From positions 489,699 through 553,698 of the forward strand of contig NZ_FNPC01000001.1 of the NCBI RefSeq assembly GCF_900107205.1: a stretch of 64,000 nt of DNA, written 5' to 3'. How positions within the stretch are numbered: position 1 is the stretch's first letter; each line of letters begins with the position of its first letter. Made by a program: the position numbers and the translations under genes. Source of the DNA: Halopenitus persicus (lineage in GTDB: Archaea > Halobacteriota > Halobacteria > Halobacteriales > Haloferacaceae). The notes beneath the pieces are model-generated. The model did not search any database and was not told the DNA's origin. It saw nothing but the letters and a program-made list of their open reading frames with translations. Below are positions 16,018 to 24,595 of this stretch, in pieces.

Positions 16018-19000
16018 TCAGCACTCGGACCAACCGCAGGACTCGCACGTCTTGCAGCCCTCCGAGAAGTAGAGGCTGAGGCCGCCACACTCCGGACACT
16101 CCGGCGACTCGCCGGCGGCGATGAGGTCCTGCGTGGCGTCCTGGTCGGGCTCGGCGGCCGCGCCGTCGGCCCCCGGCGCCGGACCGGACTCGCCGGCCGC
16201 CGCGTCGGCGGCGACTCCGCCGCCGTCAGTCTGCTCCGCGCCGGTGGCGGGCACGTCCCCGGCGCCGTTCTCCTCGAGCTCGCTCAGGGACTGCTGTTGG
16301 GGGATCCCCTTGTCGATCTCGTCGTCGAGGTAGCGACGCAGCGCCGTGCCGATGGCGTCCGGGATCGACTGGATCTGCTCGCCTTTGTCCCAGGCGACCT
16401 TCGGGCTGCGGGTGCCCTGCAGCTCGTCGACGATCTCGTTCGGATCGACGCCGGAGCGCAGGGCCGTCGAGATGACCTTCGCGAGCGCCTCCGTGAAGGA
16501 GTTCGTGTAGCCGCCCGAGTGGCCGATGTTGGCGAACAGCTCGAAGGGACCGCCGTTTTCGTCCTCGTTGATCGTCACGTAGAGCTTGCCGTAGCCCGTC
16601 TCGATCCGCTGGGTCACGCCGTTCAGCGAGTCGGGACGGGGACGCGTCTCCGCGTAGTTGACCGTCGGCCGCTCGGTGGCCGCGAGCAGCTCGTCGATCT
16701 CCGCGTCGAGCTGCGCCCGGACGTCCTCGTTGTCGAGGAACGCCTCGACGCCGCCGAAGACCTCCTCGATCTGCTCGACGATCGTCTCGGCCGCCTCGGA
16801 CTCGTCGGCGAACTCCGCGTTCTTCGCGCGGGTCGTCAGCACCTGCTTCGAGCGCGTGCCGTCGCGGTAGACGGTGACGCCCTTCCCGCCGTGGTCGTAG
16901 ATGTAGCGGTAGACCTCGTCCATGTCCTCGGCCGACGCCGAGTTGGGGAAGTTGCAGGTCTTCGAGATTGCCGAGTCGACGCCGCGCTGGCAGGCACACT
17001 GCACCGCCGCGTGCTGTTTGCCCGACAGATCGCCGGTGACGACGAACAGCTCGCCGATCGGGTCCGGAACCGTCTCGAGCCCCTCGACGCCGTCGAACTC
17101 GTTTTCCGCCATCTGTTCCTGTGCCTCGCGTTTGACCGCGTCGACGTCGATGTCGTTGGCCTCCAGGGTCCGCAGGAAGTAGTCGTCGAACTCGACGAGC
17201 ATCTCGTCGCCCTGCACGTCGTCGGAGACGTTCTTGTAGTAGGCGACGTTGTAGATGGGCTCGCAGCCGCCGGTCGTGTTGCCGACCATCGAGGTCGTGC
17301 CGGTCGGCGCGATCGTCGTCGTGTTGTGGTTGCGGATCGGGTAGCCGTCCGCCCAGTCGTCGGCGTCGAGCCCCGTGTGGTGCTCGAACCACTCGCGGTA
17401 CTCCGTCGGGTCCGCGTACTTCGAGTCGGCCCAGTCGTTGAAGGAGCCGCGCTCCTCGGCCAGCTCGTGGGAGGTCTCCTTCGAGACGTGGTTGATGTGG
17501 GTCATCAGCTGGCCGGCGATCTCGTTGCCGGTCTCGGAGCCGTACCGGACGCCGAGCTGGATGTACAGCTGGGCCAGCCCCATCACGCCGAGGCCGATCT
17601 TCCGCATATCCCGGACCTTCTGCTCGATCTCCGGGACCGGGAAGTCCGACATCGTGACCACGTTCTCGAGGAAGCGCGTGCCGTAGTCGATGCGCTGGTC
17701 GAACTCCTCGAAGTCGATCGCCTCCTCGAGGAAGGCGTCGACGGCCGCTTCCGTCGAGTCGTACTCGTCGGCGTGCTCCTCGCTCCAGACGCGCCAGTCG
17801 GGCGCGTCCAGATCCGCCAGCGTCGAGAGGTTGATGTGGCCGAGGTTACAGGCCTCGTACTCCTCGAGCGGCTGTTCTCCGCAGGGATTCGTTGCAAGGA
17901 TTCGGTGGTCGGGATGCTCCTCGACGTCGAAGGAGTGCTGCTTGTTGACCCGCTCGAGGTAGATGACGCCGGGTTCGCCGTTCTCGTGGGCGCCCTCGAC
18001 CATGTGCTCCCAGATCTCGTCGGCCGGAACCGACAGCTCCTCGCCGACCTCGACGTGGTGGCCGAGGTCGAACATGTCGTAGAGCTCCTTCGTCTCCTCG
18101 GTCGCGATGTGGGGCTCCTCGGTGCGGGGGTTCGTGAAGACGAACTCCTCGTCGTTGTACAGCGCCTCCATGAAGTCGTCGGTGACGCCCACGGAGATGT
18201 TGAAGTTCGAGAGGTGGCCCTCGACGGCGTTCCGGAGGTGTTTGGGGACGCGCCCCTCGTCGTCGATCAGCTCGCGGGCCTCGTCGAGGGCGTCCTTGAA
18301 GGAGGTGTGGGTGTAGTCGTCCGGGTCGTTGAGCCGCAGCGAGTGCGCCAGGGAGACGTCCTTGTTCTTGGCGTGGATGAACTGGATGACGTCCGGGTGG
18401 GAGACGCGCATCACGCCCATCTGGGCGCCGCGCCGCGCGCCGCCCTGGGCGATCGTTTCGCACATCTGGTCGTATGTGCGCATAAAGGTGATCGGTCCGG
18501 AGGCGATGCCGCCGGTCGATCCAACTGAATCACCGTACGGGCGGAGTTTCCAAAACGCATACCCCATTCCGCCGCCGCTCTGGAAGACCTCCGCGGCCTC
18601 CTTGGCGGTCTGGTGGATGTCGGTGATGTCGTCGGCGGGCGAGTCGACGAAACAGGCCGACAGCTGCTGGAGCTCGTCGCCGGCGTTCATCAGCGTCGGC
18701 GAGTTCGGCATGAAGGACAGCGACTCCATCCCCTCGCGGAACGTCGCGGCCGTCTCCTCGACGTGGTCGCGGATCCCGTCCGGTAGCTCGGGAACGATCG
18801 TCTCGTAGGCGAACTTGTTGACGTTGTGGGCGGTGAGCGTCGTCTCCGCATCGTCGCCGGCGGTGACGCCCGCGCCGAAGACCTCGGCCGCGAGCTCGTC
18901 ACGGCGCGGGTGGTCGGGCTTGATCTGGTCGGGCGTGACCGTGATCTCGACGTCCCGTTTCTCGGCCTCGTAGACCGCCTCCGCGAGCGCGACGTTCTTC

Positions 19001-19182
19001 GCGACGCGGACGAACAGCTCCTCCTGGGTCTCGATCTGGTTCCCGTCGGCGTCCTTCCGGAGGTAGCGGGCGGGCAGAATGTTGTGATACGCGTTGGCCG
19101 TGAGTCGGTCCTCGAGCGTCTCGCCCGTGGTTCGTTTGATCGGCAGTTCGAGCTCGTCGGCGGAGAGATCGCTCCCGCTCAT
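16018..19182 (-). CDS. nrdJ: Adenosylcobalamin-dependent (class II) ribonucleoside-diphosphate reductase
   Basis: 1054 residues. It reduces ribonucleotides to deoxyribonucleotides with a B12-derived radical, independent of oxygen. Visible are the N-terminal disulfide Cys (QLSACFVDS), the NPCGEQPLEEYEACNLGHIN active-site block with its two Cys residues, and the glycine-rich TTIAPTGTTSMVGNTTGGCE. The C-terminus carries a zinc-ribbon-like tail CPECGGLSLYFSEGCKTCES with CGW. A Thr/Gly/Ala/Glu-rich linker separates it from the barrel. Length agrees with haloarchaeal NrdJ without intein. Start ATG 19182 (MSGSDLSADELELPIKRTTG) was chosen; the frame upstream is non-conserved. Confidence 0.94.
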   Translation of the reverse strand: MSGSDLSADELELPIKRTTGETLEDRLTANAYHNILPARYLRKDADGNQIETQEELFVRVAKNVALAEAVYEAEKRDVEITVTPDQIKPDHPRRDELAAEVFGAGVTAGDDAETTLTAHNVNKFAYETIVPELPDGIRDHVEETAATFREGMESLSFMPNSPTLMNAGDELQQLSACFVDSPADDITDIHQTAKEAAEVFQSGGGMGYAFWKLRPYGDSVGSTGGIASGPITFMRTYDQMCETIAQGGARRGAQMGVMRVSHPDVIQFIHAKNKDVSLAHSLRLNDPDDYTHTSFKDALDEARELIDDEGRVPKHLRNAVEGHLSNFNISVGVTDDFMEALYNDEEFVFTNPRTEEPHIATEETKELYDMFDLGHHVEVGEELSVPADEIWEHMVEGAHENGEPGVIYLERVNKQHSFDVEEHPDHRILATNPCGEQPLEEYEACNLGHINLSTLADLDAPDWRVWSEEHADEYDSTEAAVDAFLEEAIDFEEFDQRIDYGTRFLENVVTMSDFPVPEIEQKVRDMRKIGLGVMGLAQLYIQLGVRYGSETGNEIAGQLMTHINHVSKETSHELAEERGSFNDWADSKYADPTEYREWFEHHTGLDADDWADGYPIRNHNTTTIAPTGTTSMVGNTTGGCEPIYNVAYYKNVSDDVQGDEMLVEFDDYFLRTLEANDIDVDAVKREAQEQMAENEFDGVEGLETVPDPIGELFVVTGDLSGKQHAAVQCACQRGVDSAISKTCNFPNSASAEDMDEVYRYIYDHGGKGVTVYRDGTRSKQVLTTRAKNAEFADESEAAETIVEQIEEVFGGVEAFLDNEDVRAQLDAEIDELLAATERPTVNYAETRPRPDSLNGVTQRIETGYGKLYVTINEDENGGPFELFANIGHSGGYTNSFTEALAKVISTALRSGVDPNEIVDELQGTRSPKVAWDKGEQIQSIPDAIGTALRRYLDDEIDKGIPQQQSLSELEENGAGDVPATGAEQTDGGGVAADAAAGESGPAPGADGAAAEPDQDATQDLIAAGESPECPECGGLSLYFSEGCKTCESCGWSEC

Positions 19183-19626
19183 CGCGGGATGACGCCCCCT
19201 CGATCGTGTGCTGTCTCGTGCATCTATCGTGATATGGGACTGTCGTGGTGGACCCTTGTATCTTCCCTTCCCGGTCCACGTGGGCGATCGTGTCGGATAC
19301 GTGAGTAGTATTCGTCGGCGCGGAACCGCCCCGCGCACGTACGTCTTCGTAGTCGTTCGGCGATCCACATAAGGATGCTCCCTCCGGAGCGAAAGTGAAT
19401 CCTGGGCTCCGTGAATCGGCAGCAGTCGGCGGGTCGTACAGTCGAATCGAAGGGGTGTTCGAGGTGCGGGACGGTTCCACGACGCGGATACACGTCGACG
19501 ATGAAGCGCCCCGAAACGGGCCGAACGGCGCGGATCCGACGGCGATTTGACTACCTTCTTATAAATGTCGGACGGGGCGAGTCGATGGGCCACAGACTTA
19601 TGCCGTCGGTGCCCCTCCGGGACGGT
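19183..19626. other. Intergenic region (444 bp) between nrdJ and a small membrane-protein gene
   Basis: The upstream regions of the divergent genes meet here. A TATA-like ttcttataaatg lies at about 19556-19567 and cttatgcc at about 19597, the latter roughly 25-30 bases before the ATG at 19627. For nrdJ no clear TATA is seen close to 19182. No RNA gene, repeat or convincing ORF was found in the rest. Confidence 0.5.
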
Positions 19627-19875
19627 ATGAACGGCATTCTTCCCGTCCCGGAGACCACGGCCGTCACCGCTGACCTCGCGGCGACGGTCGGGACGCTCCC
19701 CCTGCAGCCGGGGTTCGTGTCCACCCCGCTGGGACAGGTGCTGATCGCGCTCGTCGCGGTCGCGATCGTGATCGTGATCGGCCGGGTCGTGCTCGCGATC
19801 GCCTGGAAACTCGTCACGATCGCCGCGGTCGTCGTCGCGCTGCTGTTGTTGCTGTCGACGTCGGGACTCCTGTAG
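19627..19875 (+). CDS. Small membrane protein of unknown function
   Basis: 82 residues. A moderately hydrophobic N-terminal third is followed by two adjacent strong membrane segments (LGQVLIALVAVAIVIVIGRV and the Val/Leu-rich C-terminus ending STSGLL). Upstream ATGs at 19585 and 19600 are in frame. It points toward trpG, which is on the other strand. I do not recognise a family; the composition and a nearby promoter make it a plausible real gene. Confidence 0.55.
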   Translation: MNGILPVPETTAVTADLAATVGTLPLQPGFVSTPLGQVLIALVAVAIVIVIGRVVLAIAWKLVTIAAVVVALLLLLSTSGLL

Positions 19876-19919
19876 CCGCCGTTCGGGGTCGAGCGCACCG
19901 GGTCGAGGTCGTGAGGCGA

Positions 19920-20621
19920 CTACCGCTCCATCGGGACCGTCGAGTCAGTCGATTCCACCGGCTCCGCCGAATCCGTCGAATCCGTTGAACCTGCCCGATC
20001 CGTCGAGTCCGCCGAACCAGCCGCGGCCACCTCCGTCAGGAAGTTCCGAACGACGTCGTGGCCGACGCCCGTGAGGACGCTCTCGGGATGGAACTGGACG
20101 CACTCGATCGGGTGCGCACGGTGTCGGATCCCCATCACGAGCGCCGTCCCGTCGTGGTCGGTCGTCGCCGAGACCGCGAAGCAGTCGGGAACGTCGGTCG
20201 CGATCAGCGAGTGGTATCGCCCCGCGCGGAATCCCTGATCGAGGCCGGCGAAGACGCCCTCCCCGTCGTGGTCGATCGGGAAGGCCTTGCCGTGAACCGG
20301 CTCGGGCGCGTGCCCGACCGAGCCGCCGTATTCGTGGACTGCGGCCTCGAGCCCGAGACAGACGCCCAGCGTCGGAACGGTCGGGGACAGTTCCCGGAGC
20401 ACGTCGGTCGTGACGCCGACGTCCCGGTCGTTCTTCGGATGCCCCGGGCCGGGGCTGATCACGATCGCGTCCGGGTCGGTCTCCCGGACGTCCGCAAGCG
20501 TTGCCCGGTTCTTCAGGACGGTCGTCTCGACGCCGCCCGGAAGCGGCTGTTCGGAGACGTACTCCACGAGGTTGTACGTGAACGAGTCGTAGTTGTCCAC
20601 GAAGGTGACCCGGGTCGTCAT
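19920..20621 (-). CDS. trpG: Anthranilate synthase component II (glutamine amidotransferase)
   Basis: 233 residues. It releases ammonia from glutamine for TrpE in tryptophan synthesis. The class I amidotransferase triad is complete: Cys88 (TLGVCLGLEA), His178 and Glu180 (CVQFHPESV); SPGPGHP and the N-terminal DNYDSFTYNLVEY are also typical. The last 35 residues are an added low-complexity tail of Ser/Thr/Asp/Glu/Ala (STDRAGSTDSTDSAEP), beyond the normal end at about residue 198. The start overlaps the trpE stop by ATGA. It is the last gene of trpDFEG. Confidence 0.95.
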   Translation of the reverse strand: MTTRVTFVDNYDSFTYNLVEYVSEQPLPGGVETTVLKNRATLADVRETDPDAIVISPGPGHPKNDRDVGVTTDVLRELSPTVPTLGVCLGLEAAVHEYGGSVGHAPEPVHGKAFPIDHDGEGVFAGLDQGFRAGRYHSLIATDVPDCFAVSATTDHDGTALVMGIRHRAHPIECVQFHPESVLTGVGHDVVRNFLTEVAAAGSADSTDRAGSTDSTDSAEPVESTDSTVPMER

Positions 20622-22363
20622 CGGTCCGCGTCACCTCCCGTCTCCCGGATCGTCTCGACCGCGGCGCGCACTCCGTCCATCTTCTGTTCGGTCTCCTCGT
20701 ATTCCGCCTCGGGCACCGAGTCCGCGACCAGACCCGCGCCGGCCTGGATCGTGATCCGGTCGGTCGTCCCCCGGTCGGTCGCCCCCCGGTCGGTCGTCCC
20801 GTTCTCCGAGGGTGCCGCATCGGGCTCGACCTCGGGCACCGCGTCCATCGGGACGCCGTGGTCGATCGTCGCCGTCCGGATGACGATCGCGAAGTCCGCG
20901 TCGCCGGTCCAGGAGTAGTAGCCGACGCCGCCGCCGTAGACGCCGCGGGGCGACCGCTCGAGCTCGTCGATGATCTCCATCGCGCGCACCTTCGGCGCCC
21001 CGGTGAGCGTGCCCGCGGGGAACGTTGCCCGCGTCGCGTCGAAGGCGTCCGCGTCGGCGGCAAGCGTCCCGGTCACGGTCGACTCGATGTGCTGGACGTG
21101 GCTGTACTTGAGGACGTTCATGAACTCCTCGACGCGCACGGATCCCGGCGCCGAGACGCGACGGACGTCGTTGCGCGCGAGGTCGACGAGCATCGTGTGT
21201 TCGGCGCGCTCCTTCTCGTCGGCGAGCATCTCGCCGGCGAGCCGCCGGTCCTCGACCGGGCTCTCCCCGCGGGAGCAGGTTCCGGCGATCGGGTTCGAGA
21301 CGACCCGATCCCCCTGAACCGACACGAGCGTCTCCGGACTCGCGCCGACGATCGACCGGTCGCCGTGACGCAGGAGGTACATGTACGGCGAGGGGTTGAT
21401 CTCCCGCAGCGCGTCGTACAGGCCCATCGGGTCGACGTCGCCGTACAGCTCCCGCGTCCGGGAGATGACGCCCTGATAGACCTCGCCGTCGAGGACGCGC
21501 TCCTTGGTGGTCCGGACGGCCGCCTCGTAGGCCGCCTGGGGATCTGCCGTCTCGGCGAGTCCGGTGAATCCGCCGGGCTCCGGATCCGCGGCATCCCGGA
21601 GGTCCGCGCGGACGCCGGCGGCCTCCGCGAGCCGGTCGTCGTAGACCGCACCCGGGTCGTCGTCGGGAGTGACGACCGGCGTGAGGACGAGGTCGACGGT
21701 GCCGGCGACCTCGTCGAAGACGAGCGTCCGCGTCGTGAGGCAGAACTCGGCGTCGGGACCGACCGGCTCGGGACGGTCGACGCCGACCTCCTCGAGCCAG
21801 AGATCGTAGACGGCATCGTACGCCAGGAACCCGACGAACCCGCCCGAGAGCGTCTGGCGGTCCGTCTCCGGGAACCCGCGACGCTCCACGTTCGGAAACG
21901 CGCCGCGAACGCGGTCAAGAACGTCGCCGGCGTCCGGGCCGATCCCGTCGCCGTTCGAGCTCACATCAGCGTCCGCAGGCTCCGCGAGCAGGTCGGCCGC
22001 GGGGCCGAGCCGCGTCAGGTCGGTCCGGTCGGGGTACACCGAGAGGACCGCCTCGGGGTCGTACCCCACGAACGAGTACCGCGCGTGGCGGTCGGCGTCG
22101 GTGCCGGGCGCGAAGGCGCCGTCCGGGTCGCTCGAGGCGACCTTCTCGGCCGACTCCAGCAGGAAGCCGTGGTCGCTCCGGTCGGCCAGCGCGGCGGAGG
22201 CGGTCAGCGGCGAGACGTCGACGTCGAGCTCGACCGCGATCCGGACCACGGCCGGGCCATCGGCGTCGGCGACGTGATCGACGAACGCCTCCCTGGACAG
22301 CGACGGATCGAGGTCCGCAGGCGGATCGGCGAGCCGATCGGCGGGTTCCGAGCGGGACGTCAC
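20618..22363 (-). CDS. trpE: Anthranilate synthase component I
   Basis: 581 residues, starting at GTG 22363 overlapping trpF (GTGA). It converts chorismate and ammonia to anthranilate. Conserved chorismate-binding segments are seen: ETLVSVQGDRVVSNPIAGT, RAEHTMLVDLARNDVRRV and FPAGTLTGAPKVRAMEIIDE. Within the last third, before the final IQAGAGLVADSVPEAE block, is an insert with three near-identical 15-bp repeats (20756-20800) encoding TDRG(A/T) units. The insert stands between strands that are adjacent in other TrpE proteins. The N-terminal 25 residues are not conserved. Confidence 0.95.
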   Translation of the reverse strand: MTSRSEPADRLADPPADLDPSLSREAFVDHVADADGPAVVRIAVELDVDVSPLTASAALADRSDHGFLLESAEKVASSDPDGAFAPGTDADRHARYSFVGYDPEAVLSVYPDRTDLTRLGPAADLLAEPADADVSSNGDGIGPDAGDVLDRVRGAFPNVERRGFPETDRQTLSGGFVGFLAYDAVYDLWLEEVGVDRPEPVGPDAEFCLTTRTLVFDEVAGTVDLVLTPVVTPDDDPGAVYDDRLAEAAGVRADLRDAADPEPGGFTGLAETADPQAAYEAAVRTTKERVLDGEVYQGVISRTRELYGDVDPMGLYDALREINPSPYMYLLRHGDRSIVGASPETLVSVQGDRVVSNPIAGTCSRGESPVEDRRLAGEMLADEKERAEHTMLVDLARNDVRRVSAPGSVRVEEFMNVLKYSHVQHIESTVTGTLAADADAFDATRATFPAGTLTGAPKVRAMEIIDELERSPRGVYGGGVGYYSWTGDADFAIVIRTATIDHGVPMDAVPEVEPDAAPSENGTTDRGATDRGTTDRITIQAGAGLVADSVPEAEYEETEQKMDGVRAAVETIRETGGDADR

Positions 22364-23004
22364 GCGAGCGTCACCTCCCGGCCGGCGTTGCGGACGAACC
22401 GGGCGAGCGCGTTGTGGTCCTTCCGACCGCCGGTCAGCTCCACGCCGGAGGCGACGTCGACGGCGTAGGGATCGGCGGTCTCGACGGCCTCGGCGACGTT
22501 CTCGGGAGTGAGCCCGCCCGCGAGCACGACCGGCGAGGTGAGCCGGGCGGCCAGCCGTCCCGTCGCCTCCCAATCGTGGGTTCGTCCGGTCCCGCCCGCG
22601 CCCTCCTCGGTCGTCGAGTCGACGACGAGCGCGTCGACCGCCTCGTCGGCTCGCTCGGCGCGGGCGTGGTCGTCGGCGTCGACGGTGAGCAGGACCTTCA
22701 CGCCCGTCTCCGCGCGGACGTAGCCGATCTCCTCGGCGGTCCACTCGCCGTGGAGCTGCAGCGCGTCGGGGCCGACGGTCCGGACGAGCTCGACCGCCCG
22801 CTCCGGCGAGTCGGGCATCGTCACGAGCGTGGCGGTCACGAACGGCGGCACGCCGGCCAGCAGGTCGGCCGCGGTCGCCGGGTCGACCTCGCGGGGCGTG
22901 TCGACCGGAACCTCGGTGATGGCTCCGACCGCGTCCGCGCCGGCCTCGATCGCCGCGCGGACGTCGGCGCCGCGCGTGAGCCCGCAGACCTTCGCGCGGG
23001 CCAT
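22360..23004 (-). CDS. trpF: Phosphoribosylanthranilate isomerase
   Basis: 214 residues, a TIM barrel that rearranges N-(5'-phosphoribosyl)anthranilate to CdRP. The N-terminal KVCGLTR with the catalytic Cys, the LQLHGEW strand and the C-terminal YAVDVASGVE phosphate-binding region are present. It overlaps trpD at the start (ATGA) and trpE at the end (GTGA), so translation is coupled. The start ATG 23004 fits exactly; the open frame upstream is a shadow of trpD. Confidence 0.94.
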   Translation of the reverse strand: MARAKVCGLTRGADVRAAIEAGADAVGAITEVPVDTPREVDPATAADLLAGVPPFVTATLVTMPDSPERAVELVRTVGPDALQLHGEWTAEEIGYVRAETGVKVLLTVDADDHARAERADEAVDALVVDSTTEEGAGGTGRTHDWEATGRLAARLTSPVVLAGGLTPENVAEAVETADPYAVDVASGVELTGGRKDHNALARFVRNAGREVTLA

Positions 23005-24056
23005 CAGTCGTCCGCCTCGGCACCGACGTCGGCGTCCTCGCGTTCCGACTCGGCCGTATCGCCGCACAGTGCAGCGAACTTCTCGGCGGCGGCGCCGGAG
23101 TCGATCGCCTCGGCGGCGGCGTCGACGCCCGCCTCGAGGGAGTCGGCCAGCCCCGCGACGTAGACGGCCGCGCCCGCGTTCGCGAGGATCAGATCGCGCT
23201 TCGGTCCAGTCACGTCGCCCGTGACGATCCCGCGGAGGTCGGCCGCGTTCTCCTCCGGGCCGCCGCCCGTGACGGCCTCGATCGGCGCGCGCTCGAGGCC
23301 GAGGTCGGCCGGCTCGATCGTGTACTCGGTGACGTCCTCGCCCTCGACCTCCGCGACGACCGTCTCGTCGTGGAGCGCGATCTCGTCCATCCCGGACCCG
23401 TGGACGACCAGCGCGTGCTCGACGGGCATGTGTGCGAGCGACCGGGCGATCTGCGGGACGAGTTCGGCGTCGTAGACGCCGAGGACCTGTCCCTCCGCCC
23501 CGGCCGGGTTCGTGAGCGGTCCGAGCACGTTGAAGACCGTCCGGACGCCGAGCTCCTTGCGCGGGCCGATCACGGCCTTCATCGCGGGGTGGAACACCGG
23601 CGCGAGCATGAAGCCGATGCCGTCCTCGTCGATCGCCGCCTCGACCGCCGGCGGCTCGGCCTCGACGTCGGCGCCGGCCACCTCGAGCACGTCGGCGCTC
23701 CCCGAGGAGGACGAGACCGAGTAGTTGCCGTGCTTGGCCACGGCGGCACCGGCCCCGGCCGCGACGATGGCCGCGGTGGTGGAGACGTTGATCGTGTCGT
23801 AGTCGTCGCCGCCGGTGCCGCAGGTGTCGACGAGGTACTCCCGGTCCGGGTCGATCGTCCGTGCCGCGTCGCGCATCCCCGTCGCGAACCCCGCGATCTC
23901 CGTCTCGGTCTCGCCCTTCGTCCGAAGCGCGGCCAGCAGCGCCCCGATCTGTGCCTCCGTGGCCTCCTCGAAGACGATGCGGGCCGCCTCCCGGGCCTCC
24001 TCGACGGTCAGGTCCTCGCCCTCGGTCACGCGTTCGATGATGGTTGTGATGTTCAT
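23004..24056 (-). CDS. trpD: Anthranilate phosphoribosyltransferase
   Basis: 350 residues. It transfers phosphoribose from PRPP to anthranilate. Conserved motifs: DTCGTGGDDYDTINVSTTAA (PRPP-binding), KHGNYSVSSSSGSADVLE and FNVLGPLTNPAG. It is the first gene of trpD-trpF-trpE-trpG, the haloarchaeal order also known from Haloferax, where trpCBA is elsewhere. The last 18 residues are an acidic tail. ATG 24056 is the natural start; upstream are TGTACA boxes flanking a TATA-like sequence. Confidence 0.95.
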   Translation of the reverse strand: MNITTIIERVTEGEDLTVEEAREAARIVFEEATEAQIGALLAALRTKGETETEIAGFATGMRDAARTIDPDREYLVDTCGTGGDDYDTINVSTTAAIVAAGAGAAVAKHGNYSVSSSSGSADVLEVAGADVEAEPPAVEAAIDEDGIGFMLAPVFHPAMKAVIGPRKELGVRTVFNVLGPLTNPAGAEGQVLGVYDAELVPQIARSLAHMPVEHALVVHGSGMDEIALHDETVVAEVEGEDVTEYTIEPADLGLERAPIEAVTGGGPEENAADLRGIVTGDVTGPKRDLILANAGAAVYVAGLADSLEAGVDAAAEAIDSGAAAEKFAALCGDTAESEREDADVGAEADD

Positions 24057-24088
24057 TGTGGACACCGATGTATAGGTTCGTCTTGTAG

Positions 24089-24104
24089 TGTACATATCTG
24101 TACA
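24089..24104 (-). promoter_or_regulatory. Paired TGTACA boxes over the trp operon promoter (possible TrpY-type operator)
   Basis: Two perfect TGTACA hexamers (24089-24094 and 24099-24104) are separated by tatc; on the minus strand the element reads tgtacagatatgtaca. The AT-rich centre is 40-45 bases before the trpD start, so it could be the TATA element with transcription starting at about 24070. TGTACA is the consensus of the TRP box bound by the TrpY repressor in Methanothermobacter. No TrpY gene is recognised in the window; the regulatory role is inferred. Confidence 0.6.
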
Positions 24105-24232
24105 TCGTCTTAAGCGTGTCGTCGGCGACGCGGCCCCGGCGTGAAGGCCTCCATTCGAGATGGAGATCACTCGCGATCAAGAACGAAAAAACGGATGTGA
24201 CGGTCGGCAGCCGGAGTGTGGCGGTCGACGAC

Positions 24233-24373
24233 TCACATGTCGCGCGATCGGCCGATGTGCCACAGGTCGCCGCCGCAGTCGTCACAGGTCGGGGTCTCGG
24301 GGTCGACCGTTCGAGCGAGACAGTCGAAACATTCGTATACCGATTCGGTTTCGACGTCAGTTTTTGGTCGCAT
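24233..24373 (-). CDS. Rubrerythrin-like zinc-ribbon mini-protein
   Basis: 46 residues, too short for most gene finders. The translation MRPKTDVETESVYECFDCLA continues RTVDPETPTCDDCGGDLWHIG: two CxxC knuckles forming one rubredoxin-like metal site. Near-identical mini-proteins occur in nearly all haloarchaea. A TATA box (catataatt, 24396-24404) lies about 27 bases before the ATG, predicting a leaderless mRNA. Its role is unknown. The next 220 bases up to 24595 are AT-rich and hold no gene I can support. Confidence 0.85.
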   Translation of the reverse strand: MRPKTDVETESVYECFDCLARTVDPETPTCDDCGGDLWHIGRSRDM

Positions 24374-24595
24374 ATTACGAATAGAACGTTCGATACATAT
24401 AATTCAAACCCTGAAACACCTTATATTGATCAGAGGCATTGATGGCCGTCGATCTCGATCATCGGTCCCGATTCTCACGGCGTATGGTGAGATGGCTCAC
24501 GGAACGGATGACTCGAGACGGTCGCTTGCCGTCGAATATACTGATAAATAATCCGCGACTGCGGTCGGATTCCGATAAATACGCTCGATCGGAGG

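Noticed and set aside
16018..19182. Possible intein in the ribonucleotide reductase
   Set aside because: The length and continuous motifs fit an uninterrupted enzyme; no intein splice motifs are seen.
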